A DNA stretch of 8,025 nt from Chloroflexota bacterium (lineage in GTDB: Bacteria > Chloroflexota > Dehalococcoidia > Bin125): the NCBI GenBank assembly GCA_026705105.1, contig JAPPBK010000335.1:1-8025 (forward strand), read 5' to 3'. The position numbers were made by a program, and so were the translations under genes. Shown here piece by piece: positions 1 through 7,082 of this stretch (within the stretch, counting starts at the first letter, position 1; every line of letters starts with the position of its first letter). The notes below the pieces were generated by a model. The model was not told the DNA's origin. It did no database searches and saw only the letters and a program-made list of their open reading frames with translations.

Positions 1-1476
1 CACCTCTTCGGCGACCTTGGCGAGTTGCGGCAACGAGTCCTGGCAGCGCTTCATGTGGCCCTCGCGATTGGGAGCGAACTCCAGCACCAGGCCCTCGTCC
101 GAGGTCGTGGCCTGTTGGCACCCGTCGCGCAGGGCGGCAGCGAGCACCTTGTCGCGGCGCATCAACGTACCGAGCAGGCGGTCTAGCAGTTGCTGACCCG
201 ACGCTCGTTCAGGTTGTCGTTCGGTCGAGCGCGCCGGCTCCGGTGAGGCGGCGGTACGGTCCGGCAGATTGCGTGTCTGCTGCTGCTCGCGGCGCTGCTG
301 TTGCTCTCGGCGCTGACCTTGACGGCGCTGCCCGTCCGATCGCTGCTGCGGCCGCGATTGGCGCTGCTGGCCGCCCTGTGTCGCCGCTTGAACCTGCGGA
401 GCGGGTGTCTCGGCGACCGGCGGACCATAGACAATCGACGCCAGCGCCAGTTCCAGCGGCAGCGGCTGATACGGGTCGCGGCGTACGTCGGCCTCCGAGA
501 ACTCGCGCAGGGCGGTCACCGCGGCAGAGGCCTCGATGCCCTTGCTGACTTCATCCAGTCGTTCCATTTCCGGCGCCGACAGCGAGAGCGTCCCGGCCGC
601 GCCGGTCAGCGAGAGCAAGACGTGACGAAGATGCTCAACGACCTGCTTCTTGAAGCGGCCGAAATCCATCGCATCCTCCTGCACCGCAGAGAGCACGGCC
701 AGCCCCTCTGCCAACTCGCCGCGCAGCGCGGCCGAGGCCAGCTCCATCGCCCGTGCGTCCGGACTCAAGCCCAGCGCCTCCTGCGCCGCCTCCAGCGTCA
801 CCGATGAGCCGCACATCACCCAGACCTGGTCGAGCAGGTTGATCCCGTCGCGCAGCGACCCGGTCGCTTCGCGCGCGATGATCCGCAGCGCCTCGTCGGG
901 AATCTTAATCGCTTCCGATTCCGCGATCGCCCGCAGGCGGCCAACCATGTCGTCAACGCTGACGCGGCGGAAGTCGAATCGCTGGCAGCGGCTGAGAATC
1001 GTCGGCTTGAGCGCCTCGGGATCGGTCGTGGCGAGGATGAAGACGACGTGCGGCGGCGGTTCCTCGAGTGTCTTGAGCAGCGCATCGGCGGCGGGACCCG
1101 TGAGCTGATGCACTTCATCGATCAGATAGACCTTGAAGCGGGCAGATCCGGGACGGTAGTTGGCGCGCTCGCGCAACTCACGAATGTCGTCAATCCCGCG
1201 GTTGGAGGCGGCGTCGATCTCGACCAGGTCGAAGCCAAGATCGTCATTGTCGCCTAGCGCCGTTGCTCCGGTTGAGGCGGTGCGGCCATTGATCGCCCGC
1301 GCCAGGATCCGCGCGGTCGTCGTCTTGCCCGTGCCGCGGGGCCCGCAGAAGAGATAGGCGTGCGAAATCTTGTCCTGCGCGACCGCGTTGCGCAGCGTCC
1401 GCACGACCGGCTCCTGGCCGACGACCTCGTCGAAGTCGGCCGGTCGCCACTTGCGATAGAGCACCGTGCCGCTCAC
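1..1476 (-). CDS. dnaX: DNA polymerase III subunit gamma/tau (clamp loader), 3' end cut by window edge
   Basis: AAA+ ATPase of the clamp loader, which loads the sliding clamp on DNA and organises the replisome. From GTG 1476 the frame is open for 492 codons to the window edge. Visible features: opening VLYRKWRPADFDEVVGQE; Walker A GPRGTGKT (45-52); Walker B VYLIDEVH (116-123); sensor 1 ILATTD (147-152); arginine-finger motif SRC (162-164); sensor 2 GSLRD (206-210). The collar domain covers about 225-345. A low-complexity Gln/Arg-rich linker follows (about 362-405), then a tau-type C-terminal domain (about 423 onward, QQLLDRLLGTLMRRD...), which is incomplete. Oddity: where the family has a four-cysteine zinc module after 'ARAINC', this protein has ARAINGRTASTGATALGDND and then DLVEIDAASN. 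There are no cysteines there, it is about six residues shorter than E. coli, and the frame is intact. No AAAAAAG-type slippery site was seen. Confidence 0.96.
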   Translation of the reverse strand, partial: MSGTVLYRKWRPADFDEVVGQEPVVRTLRNAVAQDKISHAYLFCGPRGTGKTTTARILARAINGRTASTGATALGDNDDLGFDLVEIDAASNRGIDDIRELRERANYRPGSARFKVYLIDEVHQLTGPAADALLKTLEEPPPHVVFILATTDPEALKPTILSRCQRFDFRRVSVDDMVGRLRAIAESEAIKIPDEALRIIAREATGSLRDGINLLDQVWVMCGSSVTLEAAQEALGLSPDARAMELASAALRGELAEGLAVLSAVQEDAMDFGRFKKQVVEHLRHVLLSLTGAAGTLSLSAPEMERLDEVSKGIEASAAVTALREFSEADVRRDPYQPLPLELALASIVYGPPVAETPAPQVQAATQGGQQRQSRPQQRSDGQRRQGQRREQQQRREQQQTRNLPDRTAASPEPARSTERQPERASGQQLLDRLLGTLMRRDKVLAAALRDGCQQATTSDEGLVLEFAPNREGHMKRCQDSLPQLAKVAEEV

Positions 1477-1482
1477 GTCGCG

Positions 1483-1487
1483 CCTCC
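1483..1487 (-). promoter_or_regulatory. Ribosome binding site of dnaX
   Basis: GGAGG lies six bases before the GTG at 1476. This supports that GTG over the in-frame GTG four codons later, and it places the conserved opening VLYRKWRP at residues 5-12. Confidence 0.75.
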
Positions 1488-1491
1488 GTCG

Positions 1492-1511
1492 GCTGCCGAG
1501 TCTCTGGCAGC
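1492..1511 (-). repeat. Short GC-rich inverted repeat just upstream of the dnaX ribosome binding site
   Basis: The arms GCTGCC and GGCAGC are perfect complements separated by the eight-base loop AGAGACTC. In RNA this would form a small hairpin four bases before the GGAGG of dnaX. No T-run follows, so it does not look like an intrinsic terminator. It shares its first G with the preceding inverted repeat. Confidence 0.4.
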
Positions 1512-1537
1512 AGAGTAGAACATACTATCTATCTCTG
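1511..1537 (-). repeat. Imperfect inverted repeat in the dnaX promoter region
   Basis: On the minus strand the left arm is CAGAG-A-TAGA and the right arm is TCTA-CTCTG, giving nine base pairs with one bulged A and an eight-base loop. It spans the spacer between the candidate -35 and -10 elements, a position that would suit an operator or an RNA stem. It may also be chance, since the AT-rich segment is short. Confidence 0.4.
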
Positions 1538-2014
1538 TCAATCGCGCGCGGCGTGGGCGAACCCGGCCCGCTCCAGCGCGATCCGCTCCAGCTCTTTCAT
1601 CCTGCGATCCTGCTCCGGTTCCTCGTGGTCGAAGCCGAGCAGGTGCAAGGCGCCGTGGACCGAGAGCAGGGCGAGTTCGTCGGGCAGCGCGACCCCTCGT
1701 TCGCGCGCGCCGCGCGCGGCGACCGGCAGCGCGATCACGATCTCGCCCAGGTCGGCCGCGCCGTCGGGACGGCGCAAGCCGGCGAAGTCGGTGTTGAAGG
1801 AGAGCACATCGGTCGCCGAATCCTCGCCCCGAAACCGCCGATTCAGCCGCCGCACCGTACGCGAGTCGGTCACGCGCAACGAGACGACACGGCCAACCCG
1901 CAGTCTGCGCGATGCGAGCGTCTCTCGCACGCAGCGCTCAAGAGCGTCCACATTGACGCGGTGGAGAAACGGTGGATCGACCAGGATGTCGACGAGATGT
2001 CGGTCGGCGCTCAC
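1538..2014 (-). CDS. ybeY: Endoribonuclease YbeY (rRNA maturation factor)
   Basis: Zinc-dependent single-strand endoribonuclease of the UPF0054 family, involved in 16S rRNA 3'-end maturation and ribosome quality control in the cytoplasm (family knowledge). The 158 residues match the usual length. The metal-binding signature HGALHLLGFDH (about residues 114-124) gives the three histidines, and LNRRFRGEDSATDVLSFNTDF (about 55-75) is the conserved N-terminal block that includes TDVLSF. The start is GTG at 2014, one base after the nuoN stop. No Shine-Dalgarno sequence is visible and an overlapping ATG in another frame stops at once, so coupling to nuoN is the likely way it is translated. Its TGA stop lies inside a perfect TTGACA, a possible -35 element for dnaX. 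Confidence 0.95.
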   Translation of the reverse strand: MSADRHLVDILVDPPFLHRVNVDALERCVRETLASRRLRVGRVVSLRVTDSRTVRRLNRRFRGEDSATDVLSFNTDFAGLRRPDGAADLGEIVIALPVAARGARERGVALPDELALLSVHGALHLLGFDHEEPEQDRRMKELERIALERAGFAHAARD

Positions 2015-2015
2015 A

Positions 2016-3488
2016 TCAGGAGAATATGGCGGCGACGGCGGCCTCGGCGGCGTTGATCAGCAGTCCGGGATGCAGACCGATCACGAGCACGCCGGCGGTG
2101 ACCAGGCCCATTGTCGCCAGCACGCTGTTCGAGGGGCGCGCCACGTCCGGCTGTCCGTCTTCGTCCTCGGCCGTGTCGATAAACATCGCCTTGACCGGAC
2201 GCAGGTAGTAGGCGGCGGAAATCAGCGTGTTGACCGCGCCGACCACCGCGAGCCAGGCCAGTCCGCTCTCGACTGCGGTCTCGAACAGATAAATCTTGCC
2301 GAAGAACACAGCGGTCGGCGGCAGGCCGATCAACGAGATCAGGGCGAACGCGAGCACAAAGGAGAGCCAGGGCGCCTTCTTGCCCAGGCCTGCGTAGGAG
2401 CGAATGTCGTAACTGCCACCGTTGTGGTTGGCGATCAGGATGATTACCGTGAACGCGGCCAGGTTGGTGACCGTGTATCCGGCCAGGTAGAAGAGAATGC
2501 CGCTCGCGCCGAGCAACTCCGAGCGGTCGGCGGAGATTGCGGCCAAGCCGATCATCAGCGTCCCGGCCTGCGCCACCGACGAGTAGGCCAGCATCCGCTT
2601 GATGTTGTTCTGACGGATGGCGAAAAAGTTGCCCAGGAACATCGAGAGCGCGGCCAACACGGCGAAGATGGTCTTCCAGTGCTCTGCCAGCAAATCGTCG
2701 CCGAGCGCCTCGAAGAAGATGCGGATCAGGATCGCGAAGGCCGCTGCCTTGGATGCCACAGAGAGATACGCGGCGATCGGCGTCGGCGCGCCGGTGTAGG
2801 CGTCGGGCGCCCACATCTGGAACGGCGCCACCGCCGCCTTGAAGCCGAAGCCGGCGATCAGGAAGGCGGCGGCCAGCATCAGCGCCTCTTCCTTGCCCTC
2901 GCCCTGCCAGGCGATGTAGGAGGCGATCTCGGAGAGGTTGGTTGAACCCGTCAATCCAAGCAGGATCGCCATCCCATAGAGCAGCACCGCCGAGGCGACG
3001 GCGCCGGTCAGCAAGTACTTGAGTCCGCCTTCGGAGCCCCAGCGGTCCTTGTGGAAGCCGACCAGGATGTACTGCGAAATCGAGGTCAGCTCCAGAGCGA
3101 TGAAGATCATGATCAGGTCGCGCGAACCGGCCAGCAACTGCAGTCCGGCGGTCGAGAACAAGATCAGCGCGAGGTACTCACCACGGCGGGACGGGGTGCG
3201 CTGGAGCGTCTCGGTCGAGACCAGCACCGCCGCCATTGCCGCGCCGGCCAGCAGGATCTGGAAGAAAATGGCGAACTTGTCCACGACCAACGCACCGCCG
3301 AAACCCTGCGATCCGACGTGGCCCTCGGTCAGCAAGATCGCCGAGTAGATGATTGAGCCCAGCAGCGCCGCCAGGGTCGCGCCCATCAGCAGGCGGCGAT
3401 CCTTGATGAACAGGTCGGCGATCAGCAGGAAGCCGCCGACAACCAGCAGGACGAGCTCGGGGCCGAGCAGATTGACCTCGTAGAGCAT
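2016..3488 (-). CDS. nuoN: NADH-quinone oxidoreductase subunit N (proton-pumping, antiporter-like)
   Basis: Third antiporter-like subunit of complex I, the one nearest the quinone-binding arm, with 490 residues and about fourteen membrane helices (E. coli form about 485). Key residues are present: E133 in ALELTSISQYILVGF, K217 in GFGFKAAVAPFQMWAPDAY, K247 in SVASKAAAFAIL, and K398 in FFGKIYLF (E. coli K395). NNIKRMLAYSSVAQAG is the usual NuoN signature around the central broken helix. The ATG at 3488 overlaps the nuoM stop by one base and has a full AGGAGG six bases upstream inside nuoM. A short acidic loop (about 438-450, TAEDEDGQPDVA) precedes the last helix. The TGA stop is one base before the ybeY GTG, so translation of ybeY is probably coupled to that of nuoN. 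Confidence 0.97.
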   Translation of the reverse strand: MLYEVNLLGPELVLLVVGGFLLIADLFIKDRRLLMGATLAALLGSIIYSAILLTEGHVGSQGFGGALVVDKFAIFFQILLAGAAMAAVLVSTETLQRTPSRRGEYLALILFSTAGLQLLAGSRDLIMIFIALELTSISQYILVGFHKDRWGSEGGLKYLLTGAVASAVLLYGMAILLGLTGSTNLSEIASYIAWQGEGKEEALMLAAAFLIAGFGFKAAVAPFQMWAPDAYTGAPTPIAAYLSVASKAAAFAILIRIFFEALGDDLLAEHWKTIFAVLAALSMFLGNFFAIRQNNIKRMLAYSSVAQAGTLMIGLAAISADRSELLGASGILFYLAGYTVTNLAAFTVIILIANHNGGSYDIRSYAGLGKKAPWLSFVLAFALISLIGLPPTAVFFGKIYLFETAVESGLAWLAVVGAVNTLISAAYYLRPVKAMFIDTAEDEDGQPDVARPSNSVLATMGLVTAGVLVIGLHPGLLINAAEAAVAAIFS

Positions 3489-5053
3489 CAGCCGCCTCCT
3501 GCCCCGACTGAGCCCGCTGACGAGACGACCGCGTCAATGCTGTGGACAATCGGCTCTACGCCCATCTCCAACAGGTCCATCACAATCGACGGGTACACGC
3601 CGAGCAGCACGATCAAAGCCATCAGCGCGCCGATAATCGTGTACTCGCTCCAGTGATTGGCGTCGGGCAGATGCGACCACTTGTCGTCCCGGGGTCCGAA
3701 GAAGGTTCGCTGCAGCGCCCAGAGGATGTAGCCGGCTGCGAGCAGCACGCCGAGCAGGGACACCGACACGGCAGCGGTCTGCGAACCGAACGCGCCGAGG
3801 AAGATCGTGATCTCGGCCACGAATCCGGCCAGGGCGGGCAATCCCAGCCCGGCCAGTCCGGCGAAGACCATGCCAATCCCGAGCAGCGGGATGTGGTGCA
3901 TCAGCCCCTTCATGTCGGCGATCTGGCGCGTGTGCGTTCGGTCGTAGACCAAGCCGACCATGACGAACAGCATGCCGGTGATCAGACCGTGCGTGACGAG
4001 CTGCATTGCCGCGCCGCTCATGCCGGTCACTCCGAGGGCGGACACGCCAAGCAGCACGAATCCCATATGGGACACGGAGGAGTACGCGATCAGTCGTTTC
4101 AAGTCGGTCTGCCGCATCGTCACAATCGCGCCGTAGACGATCGACACCGCGCCGATGATCGCGAGCGCGAGATCGGCGTCGGCGCCGACGTCTGGCATCA
4201 ACGTGAACAGCAGGCGCAGAATGCCGTAGCCGCCCATCTTGAGCAGGACGCCGGCCAGGATCACCGAGACGGCGGTCGGCGCGTCGGTGTGCGCGTCGGG
4301 CAGCCAGGTATGCAGCGGCACAACCGGCAGCTTGATCGCGAAGGCGATCAGGATGAAGGAAAAGATCACCGGCGCAGGCAGGAAGGCGGCGGCTATGGCG
4401 TCGGCGCGGATCTCGCGGAAGTCGAACGTGTCGGCGGCGACGCCCAGTGCCAGGAAGCCGACCAACATGAATGCCGACCCGAAGACCGTGTAGAGCACGA
4501 ACTTGAGCGCCGAGTAGTTGCGGTTGCCGCTGCCCCAGATCGAAATCAGCAGGAACATCGGGATCAATTCGAGCTCCCAGAAGAGGAAGAAGAACAGCAG
4601 GTCGAGCGAGGTGAAGACGCCGAGGACCGAGGTCTCGAGCACGAGCAGCCAGGCGAAGTACTCCTTGGTCCGCAGATCGATGCGCCAGGAGACCAGCACC
4701 GCGACGACCGAGAGGAATGCGGTCAACAGAACCAACGGCATCGACAGGCCGTCAACGCCGAAGGCGTACTTGACGTTGAATCCGACCGCTTCTGCGGAAA
4801 TCCAGTCGAACTCGTCGATGAACTGGAAACCGGAGGCCGAGCGGTCGAAGATGATGAACATCACCAGCGCGATGATCAGCGCTGCGAGCGAGATGCCGAG
4901 CGCGATCCACTTGGGGTAGTCGGTCGGGTTGCCGGGCGCGTTCTGGACCAGCCACTGGGTCGGCGTGTGCCGACCTGGGAGCAAGGCGATCAGGAGCACG
5001 CCCAGGAGGGGCAGGAAGATCAGCAGCGACAGGACTGGGAAGCCCGGATCCAT
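3488..5053 (-). CDS. nuoM: NADH-quinone oxidoreductase subunit M (proton-pumping, antiporter-like)
   Basis: Middle antiporter-like subunit of complex I, 521 residues, with about fourteen membrane helices. Counting from the ATG at 5053, the channel residues are E160 in FFFLFWELELIPMFLLIS (E. coli E144), K241 in AFAIKLPVVPLHTWLPDAH (K234), K272 in VLLKMGGYGILR (K265) and E414 in GFVAEITIF (E407). The frame also allows a GTG at 5056, one codon earlier. The AGGAG at 5060-5064 is six bases from the ATG but only three from the GTG, so I prefer the ATG. This AGGAG overlaps the nuoL stop (TAG, 5063-5065). The loop between the first two helices is somewhat longer than in E. coli, and the tail is Gly/Ser-rich. 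The TGA stop shares one base with the nuoN ATG (TGATG). Confidence 0.97.
   Translation of the reverse strand: MDPGFPVLSLLIFLPLLGVLLIALLPGRHTPTQWLVQNAPGNPTDYPKWIALGISLAALIIALVMFIIFDRSASGFQFIDEFDWISAEAVGFNVKYAFGVDGLSMPLVLLTAFLSVVAVLVSWRIDLRTKEYFAWLLVLETSVLGVFTSLDLLFFFLFWELELIPMFLLISIWGSGNRNYSALKFVLYTVFGSAFMLVGFLALGVAADTFDFREIRADAIAAAFLPAPVIFSFILIAFAIKLPVVPLHTWLPDAHTDAPTAVSVILAGVLLKMGGYGILRLLFTLMPDVGADADLALAIIGAVSIVYGAIVTMRQTDLKRLIAYSSVSHMGFVLLGVSALGVTGMSGAAMQLVTHGLITGMLFVMVGLVYDRTHTRQIADMKGLMHHIPLLGIGMVFAGLAGLGLPALAGFVAEITIFLGAFGSQTAAVSVSLLGVLLAAGYILWALQRTFFGPRDDKWSHLPDANHWSEYTIIGALMALIVLLGVYPSIVMDLLEMGVEPIVHSIDAVVSSAGSVGAGGG
3495..3500 (-). promoter_or_regulatory. Ribosome binding site of nuoN
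   Basis: A full AGGAGG lies inside the last codons of nuoM, six bases before the nuoN ATG. It is the strongest Shine-Dalgarno sequence in the window and fixes the nuoN start at 3488. Confidence 0.8.
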
Positions 5054-5059
5054 CACCCG

Positions 5060-5064
5060 CTCCT
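5060..5064 (-). promoter_or_regulatory. Ribosome binding site of nuoM
   Basis: AGGAG overlaps the nuoL stop codon and lies six bases from the ATG at 5053 but only three from the GTG at 5056. This spacing is why the ATG is preferred as the nuoM start. Confidence 0.7.
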
Positions 5065-7078
5065 AGAACAACACGACGGCGACCCAGATGATCATGCCGC
5101 CGAGTCCGATTGACAATGTGCCCGCTTGCACCCAGCCGTTCTGCACGAACCGGGCCGCGGACGAAACCGTGAGTCCCTCGCGCCAGGCGCGGTTGACGAT
5201 GCCGTCTACGACACGCTCGTCGAACCAGGCCGAGCCCTGGGCAATCCAGCGATAGAAGACCCGACGGGCCAGGAAGTTCTCAGCCAGCGAGTCGAGGTAG
5301 AACAGTTCGGTTGCGAACTTCTGCGCCTCGGGGATGGGCCAGATGCCGCCAATGCCCCAGGAGCGAATCCGGTCGCCGTGGTGGATGAACGTGAACGCGG
5401 CGAATCCTGCCGCCAGGGCAAGCGCGGTCGAGCCGAGGAAGATGCCCCAGCTCCAGTGGAACTTGCCGTCGTGCGGATCGGGCAGCGCGCCGTAGACCCA
5501 GGTCTGGAACTCGCCGCCGATGGTCAGGAACCCGGCAACGACCGAGATGACCATGAGGATCAGCAGTGGAGTGGTCATGCTGCGCGGAGATTCGTGCGGA
5601 TGTGATGGGTCCTCGTTGCCGTGTTCGCCGGGAGCGACCGGTTCGCCACCCTTGTACTCGCCGAAGAAGGTCATGTAGACCGCACGCACCATGTAGGCGG
5701 CGGTCAAGCCTGCGGCCAAGAGGCCGAGCACGAAGACGCCCTTGTTGTTGTCCCAGGCCTCGATCAGGATCTCGTCCTTCGACCAGAATCCCGAGAGCGG
5801 GAAGATCCCGGCCAGCGAGAGCGTGCCCACCGCAAATGTGAGGAATGTGATCGGCATCAGCGTGCGCAGACCGCCCATGCGCCGCATGTCGAAGGTGTTG
5901 GTCGAGTGGTTCACCGAGCCGGAGCCGAGGAACAGCATCGCCTTGAAGAATGCGTGCGTCATCAGATGGAACACGGCCGCCGCATAACCGCCTATGCCGA
6001 TCGCGAACATCATGTAGGCGAGCTGGGAAATCGTCGAATAGGCCAGCACCCGCTTGATGTCGACCTGCACCAGCGCCAGGATTGCAGCGCCCAGCGCCGT
6101 TCCGGCCCCGATCCAGGCAATCAGGTCGGACGCCGTCGATGACGCGTGAATCACGGGGAAGAAGCGGGCCAAGAGGTAGACGCCGGCGGCGACCATCGTG
6201 GCCGAGTGGACCAAGGCCGAGACCGGCGTGGGGCCTTCCATCGCGTCGGGCAGCCAGATGTGCAGCGGGAACTGAGCCGACTTGCCCACCGCGCCGGCGA
6301 TCAGGCCGAGTCCAAACAGCGTCATCGCCGTTTGACCGATCAGCAGGCCGTTGAAGGCGAACATTCCCGCTTCCGCGCCGCTGTCGGCGAGCGCGTTGAT
6401 CGCGGCAATGTCGAGCGTGCCGGTCTTGCTGTAAATCAGGATCATCGCGGCGAGCATGCCCAGGTCCCCGAGTCGGGTGACCAGGAACGCCTTCTTTGCC
6501 GCCGCCGCGGCCGCCGGTCGATGGAACCAGAACCCGATCAGCAGGTACGAGGTCAGACCGACCAACTCCCAGAATGCGAAGAGCATCAGCAGGTTGTCGG
6601 CCAGGACGAGTCCCAGCATTGAAGTGGTGAACAGGGCCATGAAGGCGAAGTAGCGTCGGTAGCCGTGGTCGCCGTCCATGTAGCCGGTCGAGTAGACCTG
6701 GACCAGCAGCGAGACGCCGGTCACGACGACCAGCATGACCGAAGTCAGGCCGTCGATCCGCACCCCGACGTTGACGGCAAGCTCGCCAGCCGTGAACAAC
6801 TCGTGCGTGCCGATGTTGAGCGGTAGTCCGCGCAGCCCGATCGAGTCGATCAGGTTGATCACCGCGAGCAGGAACGCGACGGCGAGCGCGATGATCAGCG
6901 GAGTCGAAGCCAGGCGCGGACCGCAGAACTGATCGGCGATCGGCTTCCACGAGCGCGGGTAGCTGGGGTCCCATTCGGGGATCTGACGCTGCAGATTCTG
7001 GTTGAGCGCCGAGATCCCGGCCAACGCGAACGCGGTCAGCGGCAGGAAGAGGATGGCCCAGAAGATGGTCTCGGACAC
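5063..7078 (-). CDS. nuoL: NADH-quinone oxidoreductase subunit L (proton-pumping, antiporter-like)
   Basis: Distal antiporter-like subunit of complex I, 671 residues (E. coli form about 613), with many membrane helices and a long lateral helix at the C-terminus. Proton-channel residues are visible. E171 in FAFWELVGLTSYLL matches E. coli E144, D205 lies in TRLGDLG, and K266 in GKSAQFPLHIWLPDAMEGP matches K229. H291 and H375 (THAFFKAMLFL) are present, and K434 in SGFWSKDEIL matches K399. The C-terminal part (about 593-671) has the usual FYLDSL and VQAGTL landmarks of the lateral helix and last membrane anchor. Oddities: the loop between the first two helices (about 23-57) is long and rich in Pro, Trp and charge, and a His/Glu/Pro-rich soluble loop lies near 474-500. 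The start is GTG at 7078, with AAGG nine bases upstream, four bases after the preceding small gene. Confidence 0.97.
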   Translation of the reverse strand: MSETIFWAILFLPLTAFALAGISALNQNLQRQIPEWDPSYPRSWKPIADQFCGPRLASTPLIIALAVAFLLAVINLIDSIGLRGLPLNIGTHELFTAGELAVNVGVRIDGLTSVMLVVVTGVSLLVQVYSTGYMDGDHGYRRYFAFMALFTTSMLGLVLADNLLMLFAFWELVGLTSYLLIGFWFHRPAAAAAAKKAFLVTRLGDLGMLAAMILIYSKTGTLDIAAINALADSGAEAGMFAFNGLLIGQTAMTLFGLGLIAGAVGKSAQFPLHIWLPDAMEGPTPVSALVHSATMVAAGVYLLARFFPVIHASSTASDLIAWIGAGTALGAAILALVQVDIKRVLAYSTISQLAYMMFAIGIGGYAAAVFHLMTHAFFKAMLFLGSGSVNHSTNTFDMRRMGGLRTLMPITFLTFAVGTLSLAGIFPLSGFWSKDEILIEAWDNNKGVFVLGLLAAGLTAAYMVRAVYMTFFGEYKGGEPVAPGEHGNEDPSHPHESPRSMTTPLLILMVISVVAGFLTIGGEFQTWVYGALPDPHDGKFHWSWGIFLGSTALALAAGFAAFTFIHHGDRIRSWGIGGIWPIPEAQKFATELFYLDSLAENFLARRVFYRWIAQGSAWFDERVVDGIVNRAWREGLTVSSAARFVQNGWVQAGTLSIGLGGMIIWVAVVLF

Positions 7079-7082
7079 GCCG

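Larger units (their letters stand above)
1477..1537 (-). promoter_or_regulatory. ybeY-dnaX spacer: candidate dnaX promoter and leader
   Basis: This is the only intergenic stretch of note in the window. It is clearly more AT-rich at its ybeY end than the surrounding coding DNA. A perfect -35 consensus TTGACA (1536-1541) overlaps the ybeY stop codon. Eighteen bases downstream lies TACTCT (1512-1517), which keeps T1, A2 and T6 of the -10 consensus but is otherwise weak. If used, transcription would start near 1505, about 30 bases before the dnaX GTG. That would let dnaX be expressed separately from the complex I operon. The spacer is also covered by two adjacent inverted repeats, listed separately. 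The promoter is an inference from consensus match only. Confidence 0.4.

Noticed and set aside
1..480. Possible programmed frameshift in dnaX producing a gamma form
   Set aside because: I saw no A-rich slippery heptamer or following stem in the visible linker or C-terminal part. The 3' end is outside the window, so this covers only the visible part.
243..1108. Several plus-strand open frames opposite dnaX
   Set aside because: The minus-strand frame is continuous and carries all DnaX motifs; the plus-strand products are low-complexity shadows.
1492..1511. Intrinsic terminator after ybeY
   Set aside because: The GC-rich stem is not followed by a T-run on the minus strand and sits directly before the dnaX ribosome binding site.
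1791..2945. Plus-strand open frame of 384 codons opposite ybeY and nuoN
   Set aside because: It crosses two real genes on the other strand and shows the same Arg/Gly/Asp/Gln-rich shadow composition, with no recognisable motif.
3542..5113. Plus-strand open frame of 523 codons opposite nuoM
   Set aside because: It is the complement of a strongly recognisable nuoM. Its translation is a hydrophilic mix of His, Gln, Glu, Asp and Arg with no domain, typical of an antisense shadow of a membrane protein in high-GC DNA.
6495..6520. Run of GCC/GCG alanine codons in nuoL as a tandem repeat
   Set aside because: It encodes the alanine stretch before KKAFLVTRLGD, and similar Pro/Ala runs occur at this place in ordinary NuoL proteins.
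5280..6974. Minus-strand open frame of 564 codons in another frame of nuoL
   Set aside because: It lies entirely inside nuoL, and its product is Arg/Asp/Gly/His-rich without membrane helices or motifs. High GC keeps the alternate frame free of stops.
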